From the NCBI RefSeq assembly GCF_028550395.1, contig NZ_JAQQKW010000001.1:62001-126000 (forward strand): DNA of 64,000 bases, in the 5' to 3' direction. Both the position numbers and the translations under genes were made by a program. Of this stretch, positions 26,196-35,760 are shown one piece after another (position 1 is the first letter of the stretch; every line of letters starts with the position of its first letter). This stretch comes from Asticcacaulis currens (lineage in GTDB: Bacteria; Pseudomonadota; Alphaproteobacteria; Caulobacterales; Caulobacteraceae). A model generated the notes under the pieces. It made no database searches. It was not told where the DNA came from and saw only the letters and a program-made list of their open reading frames with translations.

Positions 26196-27824
26196 TTAAG
26201 CCTTCTTCCTTTTTACGGGCTTGCGGCCCCAAAGATTCTCAAACTTGAAGCCCGTCAGGTTTTCAACCACACGACGGCTTTCCTCTGATTCCGGCTCGGT
26301 TTCCCCAGCGCGCAAACGCTCGACCTCGTGGACAAGGATGCCGTGTGATTTGACGTTAAGGCCAAAACTCCAGGAGATGATCATACCCAGCACCATCACG
26401 GCGATCGGACCGGCAATCAATACCAGCACAATCGTGTGGATGGCTTCCGGAGACTGCTGGATGACAACGGTCGAGTCCTTCGGTGCCGCCAGATAACCGC
26501 CCTGATTGATGATCCAGCCGGTCGCCACGATGGCCGCAGACTGCGCCATCTTGCGCACCAGCGTCATTACTCCGGCGAAGATACCTTCGCGGCGCTGACC
26601 GGTCACCGCTTCATCGATATCAGGCAGGTAGTTGTAAACTGACCAGGGCACAAAGTTCAGCGTACCGCGTCCGAGGCCTGCCAGAATGATCGGCACGATC
26701 AGCCAGAAGGCAACGCCGAAATTAGAGTGGCTGAAAGCGGCAAACAGGTTGCCATTAAGGCTTTCAAGGCCCGCCGCAATGCCTGCGGGCTGGGTGAAAT
26801 AGAAGGCCAGGAACAGCAAGAGCGCGGCGCCCACAAAGCTGATGGCGATGCGATAAGCGAGCGTCGGGCCGGTTTTGATCACCACCTGAATGGCGATCAT
26901 CACCGAAGCGAGCTGCGCCATATACATCAGCGTCATCATGCCGGAAATGAGCGTGGTGGTCTCACCCTTACTCAGCGTCGCTCCGGCCGCCAGAACGGTC
27001 GCCACAAACAGCGGGAAGGCGGTGTTGAAGATGTCCTGCGACAGGTACCCGCCCAGATAGATTGAAAGGTGTTGGCGAAACGCGCGCAGCTTAAGCGTTG
27101 AGAACAGATCACGGAACATGTTGACCGGGATCATCAGCGCGGCGGCGGCATTGAAGGGCTGCGGCTGAATGCGCTTTTCTTCCTCAGTGTAGGGTCGCTC
27201 CCAAGAGAAAACGACCACCAGAATGACCACCAGCGAGAACAGAAGGCCAAAAATGGTCGCCATAATCAGGAAGGTGTCTGGCGAATCCTTGCCGCCAAAA
27301 TTGTCGATAATGAAGGTCGGCAGGTAGGAGGCGAGGATGGCAGAAGACTGCGCAATGATCATGCGCGCGCCGGCGAACTTGGCTTTCTCCTTGTAATCCT
27401 TGGTCATTTCCGCGGCGAGGGTTTCCCACGGAATGAGGAACATGGTGTAGAGCAGTTCAAAGAAGATGAAGACGAACAGATAGTACCAGAAGGTCTGCCC
27501 CGTTACGAACAACAGCGCGAAGGACGGCAGCAGCGGTATGGTGATAAGCAGGAAGATCTTGCGTCGCCCGATTTTACGCCCCACCCAGGTATGGCGTAGA
27601 TTATCGGAGATGTAGCCGATCAGCGGGCAGGTAATGGCTTCGAGCAGGCGTGGCAGGCCGAGGATAAACCCGGCATCAATGGCGCTCAGACCGCAGAAGT
27701 TGGTGAAGAAATAAAACAGCCAGCCGGTGATGACGGCCTGGGCCCCGGCACCGAGCATATCACCCGATCCCCAACCCCAGTAGTTGATCCAGATTGGCTT
27801 ACGCACCTGAGCCACTTCGGCCAT
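26196..27824 (-). CDS. GPH-family (glycoside-pentoside-hexuronide) cation symporter
   Basis: This 542-residue MFS protein of the GPH group has about twelve membrane helices. The N-terminal segment contains YFFTNFCGLSAIDAGFILG and the loop ISDNLRHTWVGRKIGRRKIF, which carries the family Asp and basic residues. A second-half signature appears near NFVPWSVYNYLPDIDEAVTG. GPH carriers import mono- or disaccharides or uronides with a cation. Set beside a GH105, a GH43-GH35 fusion and an acetylesterase, it probably takes up unsaturated rhamnogalacturonan disaccharide or a galactoside. The ATG at 27824 has a GGGAG ribosome-binding site. The long charged C-terminal tail (about 50 residues) is cytoplasmic. 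Confidence 0.88.
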   Translation of the reverse strand: MAEVAQVRKPIWINYWGWGSGDMLGAGAQAVITGWLFYFFTNFCGLSAIDAGFILGLPRLLEAITCPLIGYISDNLRHTWVGRKIGRRKIFLLITIPLLPSFALLFVTGQTFWYYLFVFIFFELLYTMFLIPWETLAAEMTKDYKEKAKFAGARMIIAQSSAILASYLPTFIIDNFGGKDSPDTFLIMATIFGLLFSLVVILVVVFSWERPYTEEEKRIQPQPFNAAAALMIPVNMFRDLFSTLKLRAFRQHLSIYLGGYLSQDIFNTAFPLFVATVLAAGATLSKGETTTLISGMMTLMYMAQLASVMIAIQVVIKTGPTLAYRIAISFVGAALLLFLAFYFTQPAGIAAGLESLNGNLFAAFSHSNFGVAFWLIVPIILAGLGRGTLNFVPWSVYNYLPDIDEAVTGQRREGIFAGVMTLVRKMAQSAAIVATGWIINQGGYLAAPKDSTVVIQQSPEAIHTIVLVLIAGPIAVMVLGMIISWSFGLNVKSHGILVHEVERLRAGETEPESEESRRVVENLTGFKFENLWGRKPVKRKKA

Positions 27825-27845
27825 ATCGTTTCACTCCCAAAATCC

Positions 27846-27974
27846 GCCCCCCCGGCAAAACGGGGGAGGTGTCGCCGTCTCGACGGCGACGGAGGGGGTC
27901 GTCATGCTGACCTTAACCCCACCGTTTTTTTGGCTCACGCCAAAGACATCCGCCTCCCCTCTATCGGGAGGTGC
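27846..27974. repeat. GC-rich intergenic hairpin cluster, REP-like
   Basis: Three hairpins lie in series between the GPH and GH105 genes: CCCCCG/CGGGGG around 27847-27866, GTCGCCGTC/GACGGCGAC (27871-27890) and a CTCCC/GGGAG stem around 27955-27971. Such G-rich intergenic repeats are widespread in related alphaproteobacteria. No second copy exists in this window, so repetition is assumed, not seen. Confidence 0.45.
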
Positions 27975-27977
27975 ACG

Positions 27978-29174
27978 TTAGATAAATCTGTACAGGAACT
28001 CGCCCATGGTCAGCAGCGCCATCGCCTGGCCAAACGGCATAGAGGTGAGCGGAATGTCTTTATATTCCTGAATGGTATTGAAGACCGGCGTTCCAAAGGA
28101 GACCTGGGTCAGCTCGCCCGCGATATTGATGTGAGCGCGCACCGCCTTGGCACCGGCGATCCCCACGGCCTCGTATTCACGAGAAATATAGCCCTTGCGC
28201 ACGGCCTTTAAGATGCCATAGGCAAAACCGGCGGAGGCGGCTGCCTCTTCGTAAGAGGTCTCGTCATCGAGAATGGTGCGCCAAAGGCCCGACGGGGCCT
28301 GCAGCTTAGCGAGCGCCTTGACCTGAGCTTCCAGCGTCTCGATCAGGAACATGCGGAAGGCGTCGTCCTTCGGCAGGTTCAGAAGTTCGATAAATTCCGG
28401 AATAACGATCGTCACCCAGGAGTTACCGCGCCCCCAAAGCGCGTTTGCGAAGTTATGTCGCCCGTCAAAGGTCCAGCCGTGGAACCATAGGCCCGTCTTT
28501 CGATCGGTCAGATACTTGATGTGGATGAGAAACTGACGTTTGGCTTCCTCAACGTAATGCGGACGGTTGAGAAGAAGTCCGATCTTGGCCAGTGGCACGA
28601 CTGACATCATGAGGGTGTCGTCCCACAGCTGCTGGTTATTGACGCTGTTATAGACGATGTGCTGGAAGCCGCCTTCTTCCGTACGCGGAAGATCGTTATA
28701 AACCCACTCGGCCCAGACATCGAGATAGGGCAGATAGCGACGATCGCCGGTTCGCTCAAAAAGATAGGCGAGCGTCAGGAAGGGCGCGACCGTATTGATA
28801 TTGCGCGACGGCGAGCCTTCTTTAAACCGGTCCTCGAACCAGTTGATCATGATGTCCCAGGCTTTTTTATCGCCCGTCATCTCCCAGACCTTATACATGC
28901 CGTAAAGACCGATGCCCTGGGTCCATTCAAAGCCGTGCCAGGCCTTGGTATCGATGACGCGGCCATCGGTGAGACGCAGCAAAAACTCGCCCGAGGTGTC
29001 TTCAATATGGATGAGATTATCGATCAAAAGATCGATGGCCCGGCGATAGTCATCACGGTCGGCGTCAAGTGCGGCTGACTGATGCTGCAAAAGCGGATCG
29101 ATGTTGAACGGATCGGTCGGCTTTAAAATCTGATTATTCGTATTAACGGGCTTTTTGAAGATTTGAGCGGTCAT
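27978..29174 (-). CDS. GH105 unsaturated rhamnogalacturonyl hydrolase (second copy)
   Basis: This 398-residue alpha6/alpha6-barrel hydrolase has the catalytic Asp in QLWDDTLMMS (Asp186), WHGFEWTQGIGLYGM (79-93), and FHGWTFDGRHNFANALWGRG (231-250). It lacks a signal peptide. It is clearly different from the GH105 at 474-1652: the active-site strings diverge (WLDGLFM there, WDDTLMM here), so the two may prefer different oligosaccharides such as galacturonan- versus rhamnogalacturonan-derived ones. It starts 23 bases after the fusion hydrolase stop on the same strand and precedes the GPH transporter. Confidence 0.9.
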   Translation of the reverse strand: MTAQIFKKPVNTNNQILKPTDPFNIDPLLQHQSAALDADRDDYRRAIDLLIDNLIHIEDTSGEFLLRLTDGRVIDTKAWHGFEWTQGIGLYGMYKVWEMTGDKKAWDIMINWFEDRFKEGSPSRNINTVAPFLTLAYLFERTGDRRYLPYLDVWAEWVYNDLPRTEEGGFQHIVYNSVNNQQLWDDTLMMSVVPLAKIGLLLNRPHYVEEAKRQFLIHIKYLTDRKTGLWFHGWTFDGRHNFANALWGRGNSWVTIVIPEFIELLNLPKDDAFRMFLIETLEAQVKALAKLQAPSGLWRTILDDETSYEEAAASAGFAYGILKAVRKGYISREYEAVGIAGAKAVRAHINIAGELTQVSFGTPVFNTIQEYKDIPLTSMPFGQAMALLTMGEFLYRFI

Positions 29175-29197
29175 AGGGCGTAACTCTGAAAGGATAC

Positions 29198-32100
29198 TTA
29201 GCGTTGGAGTTTATTGGGCGCTGGCATAATTTCCAATGGAACGCCGCCACGGCTTGTACGCAGGTTGACAAGCTGGACGGGCTCCAGCGCATTTTCCGGC
29301 TTCCCATCGGTCGTCACCGCGAGCGCGATGGTGTTTTCACCGTTAGGATTGAGGATCCCCGGCGGGATAACGAAGGTTCTCTGCGGACCAATGTGCGCGA
29401 TAAACTGGCCCATGTTCCAGCCATTGACGAAGATCAGGGCGCGGTTTTCACGGTCAGAGCGGGGGGTGGTTGTATCGCCGAAGGCAAGGCCTAACTGAAC
29501 ATCATGTCCCTTCGGCAGATCAAGCCTGAACTGCGTGCGAAGCCAGTAGGTCCCAGGTGCCGGTGGCGCATCCGTCTGGCGCGCATCTTGCCAGCCGTCC
29601 AGCTTCCCGGGCAGATACCAGCCTTCGCGCTCACCATAAAGGCCGCCATTGTTCATGGGGCCGCGCACGAGGTCGGCGATCTGTTCGCCCCCCTTGTTGC
29701 CCTGTAGGCGCCATTCGATCGGCACAGCAAAGCGTCGACCGGCGCGCGTGGTCAGGGAGGCCGAGATCAGGCCCCTGGCTTCGCGATGGGCGTCATCGGC
29801 CATCAGATCCCAGTTATGGGAGTTGTTGCGGACCATGACCGAGATCACGTGCTCACCAGGGGTTAGCTTATCGAGCTTGAATTTGACGCTGTCCGTCGTT
29901 TCAGGAAACTGGCGGCCCGTGTCGTGCTCGTGCTGACCGATGTATTTGCCATCGACCCAGACCTGAATCATTCCGGCGCCACCGGCTCCGTAGAAGAGTT
30001 CAAGCTGATCCGCGGTCTGATCGGTGATCTGAACACGCCCACGATACCAGACATCACCGTGATGGAACCCGTAGTCGCTCATGCTGAGCGTGGGCTGGCC
30101 GCGCTCGGTTGTTGTCCAGGTCTGGGCGGCTGTGGGGCGATTATCGGCCTTGATCCACTGGCTGTCATCAAAGCCGGGGTTGGCTTCAGCACTGTCTGCA
30201 CGGCGCGTCCACTGCAGGGACGCCAGGTCGGGCAGGGTGACCTTTTCTGGGCGCGGCAGAGGCTGTTCGCTGAACAGGCTGCCGTCACTTTGCGGGCTTA
30301 CGGCGACGACCTCTCCGTTGAACCTGACGGACTTAATGGATTTGGGCCCCCAGATGGTGAGCGCTGATTCCGTCTGGGTATCGCCGGTCAGATTAAGCTC
30401 ACCTGCAGCCATCCTTGCCTCGCGCACGAGGGCCGCCGTCATTTGCAGGACCGGCCCCTCCGAGGTCTCCTGACGCCAGAAGTTAAAGCTCGTGGGCTCG
30501 TCTGCGATCAAGAGCAAAAGTGGCGCACGACCGCCTTCGCTGATCCGCAGGCGAATGAGGCCACTATGGGTATAGCTGAGTTTCAGGTCGCCTGTTTTCG
30601 CATCAAAGGTCGAGGAGACCTGGCCGGAAAGAACCTCGACCTTTGGCGCTTTCGAAAAACGCAGCACCGTCTCTGCGGCTTCACCCACGCGGCCCTGCAG
30701 CAGCGCTATGTCTTCGGCTTCATTGCGAAGGTGCGTCTGAAGCTCTGAACTGGAATAGACGAGGTGCTGGCGCTCCATGTCATAGGCGGCCAGAAGCATC
30801 TTGGCGTCCTGGCCGTTGACGCGAACGGGGATCTTATAGGTGCCATCCTTCGTCGTCAGTTCAAAGGTTGCACTGTCATCGCTTAACGCATCTGAAGGAT
30901 TGTGGACGGCGAACAGAATATGGGTTTTCAGCGACGGATTGACGTTGTGATAGATCTTGATCTTGTCGTTCGAGCTTTTGAGAGGATCGCCCTTGTCCAT
31001 TTCTGCGAGCACCGCTTCGGCCGCCTGGACAAACATACCCTGCTGCTTCAGCGCATAGGCTTTCTCGCGGAGGCCCCGGTCTTCGGAAATAGCCGCTCCG
31101 TAGTCGTAGGAGGTATAGACCACAGGCCCCGCCAGCCAGCCCCACGACGTACCCCCGAAGGTCATATAGATATTGTGGATCGTGATGCGGTTAATCAGGT
31201 TCGTGCCGTAAAAGACGCGCTGATACCCCTTCCCCTGACGCTTAGCCGTGCATTCGTAGGTGCCGTTCGATCCCCAGTAGTCAAACCAGCCACCGCCGAG
31301 CTCTGCGGCAAAGCCGGGCGTTTTGGGCGAAGACAATGACCCGATCTTGGGCGGCGTCGTTCCATATATGCCCCAGTCCGGCGCCTTATTGGGACCTGAG
31401 GGGTCGGCATGAACATTACATGTGCCGCCGGGATAGCCATCAAAGGCATAGAGGTCTGTCGGTCCGGGATTCGCCCACGGCGCGGTCGAATCCTTTGGAG
31501 TCCAGTCGGGAAGGCGACCCGCCGCATTGTGGAAGAAGGGCACGCTGATACCGTCTGCGCGCGCTTTTCTGGCCAGATGCTCCATCTGACGCACGTGCTT
31601 GGGCTCGACCTTACCGAGCTCGTTTTCAAGCTGATAGGCGATGACCGTGCCCGTGCCATTGGTAATCTGATGGCGAGCGATGATGGCATTAATCTGGGTC
31701 ATCCACTCATCTGTGGCCGCCAGAAACAGCGGGTCGTCCGTACGAGCCTCGGCGCGCTGACGCAACAGCCAGCCGGGGAACCCTCCCCCGGTCAGTTCCG
31801 CATTCACATAGGGCCCGGTTCGGGCGATGACGTACATGCCCTCTTCTTCGGCGATCTCAAGGGCGCGTTCGATATTGCGCACGCCGGTAAAATCGTAAAC
31901 GCCAGGTGCGGGCGAGTGGTATCCCCAGTCAAAGTAGAAGGCGACGCCATTAAAGCCCGCGGCCTTCATCTTCTGGAGCACATCGCGCCACAGGGAGGGA
32001 TTTGGCAAACGGAACGGGTGGACTTCGCCTGACCAGACCATGATACGCTTGCCGTCTACCATCAGGGAGTGTTCGTCCCAGGTCACAGACTTAGGCGATG

Positions 32101-33106
32101 CCTTGGGCTTTGTCGCTTGCGCGAAAGCCTTTGGGTCTTCGGAGAGGACAGTGAAGTGACGAACGACACCTGAGACGCCGCCCACTTCCTTTTTTAGCGT
32201 CCAGGTTTTGAAGGCGTCGCGGCTGTCGGAATACCAGTAGCGCTTGGTTATGTAGTCGTCGAAATAGATACGCCAGCCCCCATCGGGCAGCTTTACAAGC
32301 GCCTGGCCCTCGCGCCAGTTCCCCCAGCCCGCCCAGTCGCCCTTCTTTTCAATCTTCCAGGGCCCGTAAAGAGACTTCGATGTCGCCAGTTCAATAAACT
32401 TCGTCGTCTCGTTCTTGACGAAGGCACTGTATCCGCGCTCGGTCGACACAATAAAGGTATCTATGAAATTACCCTGCAGTCCCTGCAAAGGCTTCGGCGC
32501 GGACCATTGCGAGAAATCCGCGTTGGGCTCCAGGATATAGGCGCCAAACGGGCCTTTGGTGCCGCCTTTTGACAGGGAGACAACGATCTTAAGGCTCCCA
32601 TCCTTGTCGCGGAACCACTCCGGCGCCCAGGTATTGGTGACACCCTCAAGAGAGACTTTAACCTCAGACACCAGCTCCCAGCTTTTCAGGTCCTTTGAGC
32701 GGGTGATACCAAACGTGTCTCCGTCCCAGTTGGTCGTATAGACAACGTAATAGTAGCCATCACTGTGGCGGATGATCGAGGGATCGCGCAACAAACCTTT
32801 TGAGGGGGTGTAGACCTCCGAGCCCAGGGTTTTAAAGGTGACCCCATCCGACGAGGTAAAGAGGCTGAGCGTATTTTGCGATGTGGCCATAAAGGCCGAC
32901 ATGAGGAAAACGTTCTGAGATTTTGCCGCTTCACCGGCCGCCTGAGCCTGACGCTGTGCATCCGAGCCCTGAGGTATACCGAGCTCCTGCGCAGAGGCGC
33001 CCGCCGCGAAACCGAGCGAGGCAGCGGCTAAAAGACCGATGTGCGAAACACGCGAAAGGGCTGCCATGCGGAGGGGGTTCCGGCGCAGCGGTTTCTGGTT
33101 GGGCAT
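29198..33106 (-). CDS. Two-enzyme exported glycosidase: GH43-like propeller fused to GH35 beta-galactosidase
   Basis: The ATG at 33106 has an AGAGGA ribosome-binding site and gives 1302 residues with a signal peptide ending near ASAQ (40). Residues about 65-330 read as a GH43-type five-blade propeller (LLRDPSIIRHSDGYYYVVYT, TNTWAPEWFRD, GNFIDTFIV). From 340 a complete GH35 beta-galactosidase follows: WSGEVHPFRLP, GFNGVAFYFDWGYHSP, YVIARTGPYVNAELTGGGFP, acid/base Glu496 in YQLENELG and nucleophile Glu602 in FAAELGGGW. Jelly-roll domains end the chain. The likely substrate is galactan or arabinogalactan side chains of rhamnogalacturonan I. Whether the GH43-like part is active is unclear: Asp108 and Glu163 are the candidate acids. 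Confidence 0.87.
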   Translation of the reverse strand: MPNQKPLRRNPLRMAALSRVSHIGLLAAASLGFAAGASAQELGIPQGSDAQRQAQAAGEAAKSQNVFLMSAFMATSQNTLSLFTSSDGVTFKTLGSEVYTPSKGLLRDPSIIRHSDGYYYVVYTTNWDGDTFGITRSKDLKSWELVSEVKVSLEGVTNTWAPEWFRDKDGSLKIVVSLSKGGTKGPFGAYILEPNADFSQWSAPKPLQGLQGNFIDTFIVSTERGYSAFVKNETTKFIELATSKSLYGPWKIEKKGDWAGWGNWREGQALVKLPDGGWRIYFDDYITKRYWYSDSRDAFKTWTLKKEVGGVSGVVRHFTVLSEDPKAFAQATKPKASPKSVTWDEHSLMVDGKRIMVWSGEVHPFRLPNPSLWRDVLQKMKAAGFNGVAFYFDWGYHSPAPGVYDFTGVRNIERALEIAEEEGMYVIARTGPYVNAELTGGGFPGWLLRQRAEARTDDPLFLAATDEWMTQINAIIARHQITNGTGTVIAYQLENELGKVEPKHVRQMEHLARKARADGISVPFFHNAAGRLPDWTPKDSTAPWANPGPTDLYAFDGYPGGTCNVHADPSGPNKAPDWGIYGTTPPKIGSLSSPKTPGFAAELGGGWFDYWGSNGTYECTAKRQGKGYQRVFYGTNLINRITIHNIYMTFGGTSWGWLAGPVVYTSYDYGAAISEDRGLREKAYALKQQGMFVQAAEAVLAEMDKGDPLKSSNDKIKIYHNVNPSLKTHILFAVHNPSDALSDDSATFELTTKDGTYKIPVRVNGQDAKMLLAAYDMERQHLVYSSSELQTHLRNEAEDIALLQGRVGEAAETVLRFSKAPKVEVLSGQVSSTFDAKTGDLKLSYTHSGLIRLRISEGGRAPLLLLIADEPTSFNFWRQETSEGPVLQMTAALVREARMAAGELNLTGDTQTESALTIWGPKSIKSVRFNGEVVAVSPQSDGSLFSEQPLPRPEKVTLPDLASLQWTRRADSAEANPGFDDSQWIKADNRPTAAQTWTTTERGQPTLSMSDYGFHHGDVWYRGRVQITDQTADQLELFYGAGGAGMIQVWVDGKYIGQHEHDTGRQFPETTDSVKFKLDKLTPGEHVISVMVRNNSHNWDLMADDAHREARGLISASLTTRAGRRFAVPIEWRLQGNKGGEQIADLVRGPMNNGGLYGEREGWYLPGKLDGWQDARQTDAPPAPGTYWLRTQFRLDLPKGHDVQLGLAFGDTTTPRSDRENRALIFVNGWNMGQFIAHIGPQRTFVIPPGILNPNGENTIALAVTTDGKPENALEPVQLVNLRTSRGGVPLEIMPAPNKLQR

Positions 33107-33279
33107 ATGGGGTCCTCTGTTGGGGTTCCTCTGTAACAGTAAGGCGGCCGCGATCTTCGGATCGGCAGGTCTTAATCGCCCGCGCAACGACGGCCAGCCT
33201 CGGCTGGTGCGTTAAGATGACATTGACGGGGGGCCATATCAATGAAAAAATATCACAAACGAGCACATAAGGGCCAGTT

Positions 33280-34635
33280 ATGATCAGGAAAAACGCCATT
33301 ATGATCAAAATCGATCAGAGAAATGAGACTCGCGCCCGCGTGAGCGCGCTAGCTGCCGGGGTCACCCTTCTGCTCGCGACCTTTCCCGTTTACGCCCAAA
33401 GCCCGGCCCCGGAGACGATATTGCCCCCTCTGCCCCATCGCTTTCTCCTGACCCCTGGTCTTCAGCCAAGCGAGGGCAGTGTCGCTGTAACGCCTGACAT
33501 GACCTATGAGGCGAGCCGCGGCTATGGCTTCACTAACACGCCAAACGGCAATGAGACGGCGCTCGCGGTCAGAGCGGGGCCGGGGGATTATCGAGTACGC
33601 GTGACGCTTGGTTCAAAGATTGCGGCGAGCCGCACGAGCCTGTGGGCGGAGGACCGCCGCCTGATGCTGGCGCCCGTGGTCCTCAAAAAAGGCGAGATAA
33701 GGACGGTTGAGTTTACCGTAAACGTCCGCGATGCCTCGGTGGTTACGTCGGAACAGGATGCAAAGGGTAAGGCCCCGAAAGTGGGTTTGAGAGGCGACGA
33801 AGACATTGGACGCACCTGGGATGAGCGTCTGACGATTGCCTTTTCCGGTCCCGCCCCTTCCGTGCAAAGCGTTGAGGTCACAAAGGTCTCAGCGCGGCGC
33901 GTTCTGATTGCGGGGGATTCCACCGTAACGGATCAGGCCGGCACCGACTACGCCTCGTGGGGACAGATGCTGCCGCGCTTTTTGTCAAATGACATATCGG
34001 TCGCCAACCACGCCCGTTCCGGTGAGACCATGAAGTCGTTCGTCACCAGCCTGCGCTGGGATAAGCTCTTAAGCGACCTGCGCGCGGGCGACGTCGTTCT
34101 GATGCAGTTTGGTCATAACGACCAGAAAAAACAGTGGCCGCGCACCTATGTGGATGCCGAGAAAGCCTATCCGGCCTGGCTTAAGGCTTTTGCGGCCGAT
34201 GTGGAGGCAAAAGGCGCAAAGGTCGTCCTTATCTCCCCGGTCTCTCGCCGCTCATTTGAGGGGGGCAAGATTACCAACACGCTCGCCGGGTATGATGACG
34301 CTGTGCGTAAGGTGGCGGGCGAACTTGGTGTTCCCTTCATAGACCTGACGGCGCGGACAAGGACGCTTTATGAGGCCCTGGGCCCTGATCTTAGTCCGCT
34401 CGCCTTCGGTAACAGCGGACAGGATAAAACGCATCACAATGCCTACGGCGCCTATCAGATTGCAAACTATGTGGCGCAAGTCCTGACGAACCCGCAATCA
34501 GGTCTCGGACTTCGGCCCGCCGCCGACTTTAAGGCGTTTGATCCGTCTCATCCGCCCGACCCCAGAGCCTACGACCTCACCCCCGCCGATTGGCCGATTA
34601 TGCGCGAAGCCCCGGCAAAGATTTCAGGCAATTAA
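33280..34635 (+). CDS. Rhamnogalacturonan acetylesterase-like SGNH hydrolase (CE12)
   Basis: A signal peptide ends at about FPVYAQ. A beta-rich domain (about 45-205) precedes an SGNH/GDSL esterase domain that begins RVLIAGDSTVTDQ (nucleophile Ser). It continues with the Gly/Asn blocks in ARSGETMKSF and MQFGHNDQKK and ends with the Asp/His pair in DKTHHNAYGA. This architecture fits CE12 rhamnogalacturonan acetylesterases, which remove O-acetyl groups from galacturonate residues so lyases and hydrolases can act. An internal ATG at 33301 is an alternative start. It is divergent from the GH43-GH35 gene and 9 bases from rhaM. Confidence 0.87.
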   Translation: MIRKNAIMIKIDQRNETRARVSALAAGVTLLLATFPVYAQSPAPETILPPLPHRFLLTPGLQPSEGSVAVTPDMTYEASRGYGFTNTPNGNETALAVRAGPGDYRVRVTLGSKIAASRTSLWAEDRRLMLAPVVLKKGEIRTVEFTVNVRDASVVTSEQDAKGKAPKVGLRGDEDIGRTWDERLTIAFSGPAPSVQSVEVTKVSARRVLIAGDSTVTDQAGTDYASWGQMLPRFLSNDISVANHARSGETMKSFVTSLRWDKLLSDLRAGDVVLMQFGHNDQKKQWPRTYVDAEKAYPAWLKAFAADVEAKGAKVVLISPVSRRSFEGGKITNTLAGYDDAVRKVAGELGVPFIDLTARTRTLYEALGPDLSPLAFGNSGQDKTHHNAYGAYQIANYVAQVLTNPQSGLGLRPAADFKAFDPSHPPDPRAYDLTPADWPIMREAPAKISGN

Positions 34636-34644
34636 GGAAACACC

Positions 34645-34962
34645 ATGACGCAGATACATGCCTTCAAGATGCAGCTAAAACCCGGGTTTGAAGCCGAATA
34701 TCAAAAGCGACACGACGAGATCTGGCCGGAACTGTCTGACCTTCTGCATGAGGCGGGCGTATCCGATTACTCCATCTTCCTTGACACAGAGACGCTGACC
34801 CTGTTTGGGGTTCTGCGTCGCACAGACACTCACAAAATGGACGACCTGCCAAAGCACCCGGTGATGCAGAAATGGTGGGCCTTTATGGCCGACATCATGG
34901 AGTCAAACCCCGACAATTCGCCGGTGGCAAAGGATCTTAAGCCCGTCTTCTATATGGCCTGA
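34645..34962 (+). CDS. rhaM: L-rhamnose mutarotase
   Basis: This 105-residue ferredoxin-like-fold protein of the RhaM family interconverts alpha and beta L-rhamnose. Typical sequence includes [20 protein letters not shown] with the catalytic His, [16 protein letters not shown] and the tandem Trp in [13 protein letters not shown] clear AAGGAA ribosome-binding site precedes the ATG. It is adjacent to the rhamnogalacturonan acetylesterase and probably cotranscribed. It feeds both rhamnose routes in this window. Confidence 0.95.
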   Translation: MTQIHAFKMQLKPGFEAEYQKRHDEIWPELSDLLHEAGVSDYSIFLDTETLTLFGVLRRTDTHKMDDLPKHPVMQKWWAFMADIMESNPDNSPVAKDLKPVFYMA

Positions 34963-34981
34963 CCTGAAGCTTAGGCATTCC

Positions 34982-35026
34982 TCACCCATGTGAGTCTTCG
35001 AAGTCATAAAGGATTTACATGGGTGA
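34982..35026. repeat. 10-bp inverted repeat, 25-base spacer, after rhaM
   Basis: TCACCCATGT (34982-34991) pairs with ACATGGGTGA (35017-35026). A second small stem (CTTCGAAG) lies in the spacer. There is no T run, so a terminator role is uncertain. Confidence 0.45.
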
Positions 35027-35215
35027 AACCAAAAGATCTGGCTTGAGGCAAACGCGTTGGCCACCATAGGTATCATTACGGTGGTCACGACAAAGCATAC
35101 AATCACAATCCGCAGAAGACGACACGTCTACGCGCTTTGGGCCATGCTGCCCAACCTCCCTCGCGAGATCTTCGGCGCACAGGGTCTTGAAGACATCTGA
35201 AAATCTTACGCTCAT
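35015..35215 (-). CDS. Possible small Cys-containing protein of unknown function
   Basis: In the 480-base gap between rhaM and hipB, the minus strand carries a 66-codon frame starting MSVRFSDVFKTLCAEDLARE and ending LKPDLLVSPM. It has four Cys residues, three of them in a CDCMLC cluster. Codon use is plausible, but the ribosome-binding site is weak (GTGAG) and I recognise no family. Its 3' end lies in the inverted repeat. It may be real, a remnant, or chance. Confidence 0.25.
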   Translation of the reverse strand: MSVRFSDVFKTLCAEDLAREVGQHGPKRVDVSSSADCDCMLCRDHRNDTYGGQRVCLKPDLLVSPM

Positions 35216-35381
35216 CTCACACGTCCTGACGGCCACCCAATGCAGACAAAAGACTGTGAACCGGAGCGGAACCACTTAAATCCAGAACAAACGCATCGCT
35301 GAATGTCGGATAAAGATAAAGGGCCCTGACCAAAAGGGAGAATAATCGGCATTGATGAAATCTGAAGGTTAGGTTGAAAGC

Positions 35382-35405
35382 ATAATGATCAAATAAGATC
35401 ATTAT
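35382..35405. promoter_or_regulatory. Perfect inverted repeat, candidate HipB operator
   Basis: ATAATGATC (35382-35390) and GATCATTAT (35397-35405) are exact complements separated by AAATAA, 37 bases before the hipB start. HipB-type repressors autoregulate through dyads of this sort. TCATATATGA (35430-35439) is a further 10-bp palindrome just before the start codon. Confidence 0.65.
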
Positions 35406-35442
35406 AATTGCAAATGCCCGATCTATGGCTCATATATGAACA

Positions 35443-35760
35443 ATGCTAAAGACCGCAGAAGAATTGAGGATCGAGCTCGCTCACCGGATCAGGGACCGGC
35501 GGCTGGCCCTTGGCTGGACACAGAAAGATACCGCTACACGTTCTGGCATCGCCTACATGACCTGGCGGCGGCTCGAAACGGAGGGAAACGCCTCGATTTC
35601 GGATCTCGTCAGGGCTGCCATTGCGTTGCGCTGTGAAGACGAACTGGAGCGCCTCTTCCCTATCCCTGCAGCATCCTCCATGGACGCCCTTCTCGCCAGG
35701 CAGGCCAAAGCAGAGCCCGCTAAGCGCCGCCGGGCCCCCAATCGGAAGAAGGCGCCATGA
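35443..35760 (+). CDS. hipB: HipB-like XRE antitoxin/repressor
   Basis: This 105-residue protein has an XRE helix-turn-helix: LAHRIRDRRLALGWTQKDTA, then TRSGIAYMTWRRLETEGNAS. A basic tail follows (AKRRRAPNRKKAP). Its last four bases overlap the HipA-like gene, the usual arrangement of HipBA toxin-antitoxin modules. There is no good ribosome-binding site before the ATG, so leaderless or weak initiation is possible. It probably represses the operon at the inverted repeat at 35382-35405. Confidence 0.85.
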   Translation: MLKTAEELRIELAHRIRDRRLALGWTQKDTATRSGIAYMTWRRLETEGNASISDLVRAAIALRCEDELERLFPIPAASSMDALLARQAKAEPAKRRRAPNRKKAP

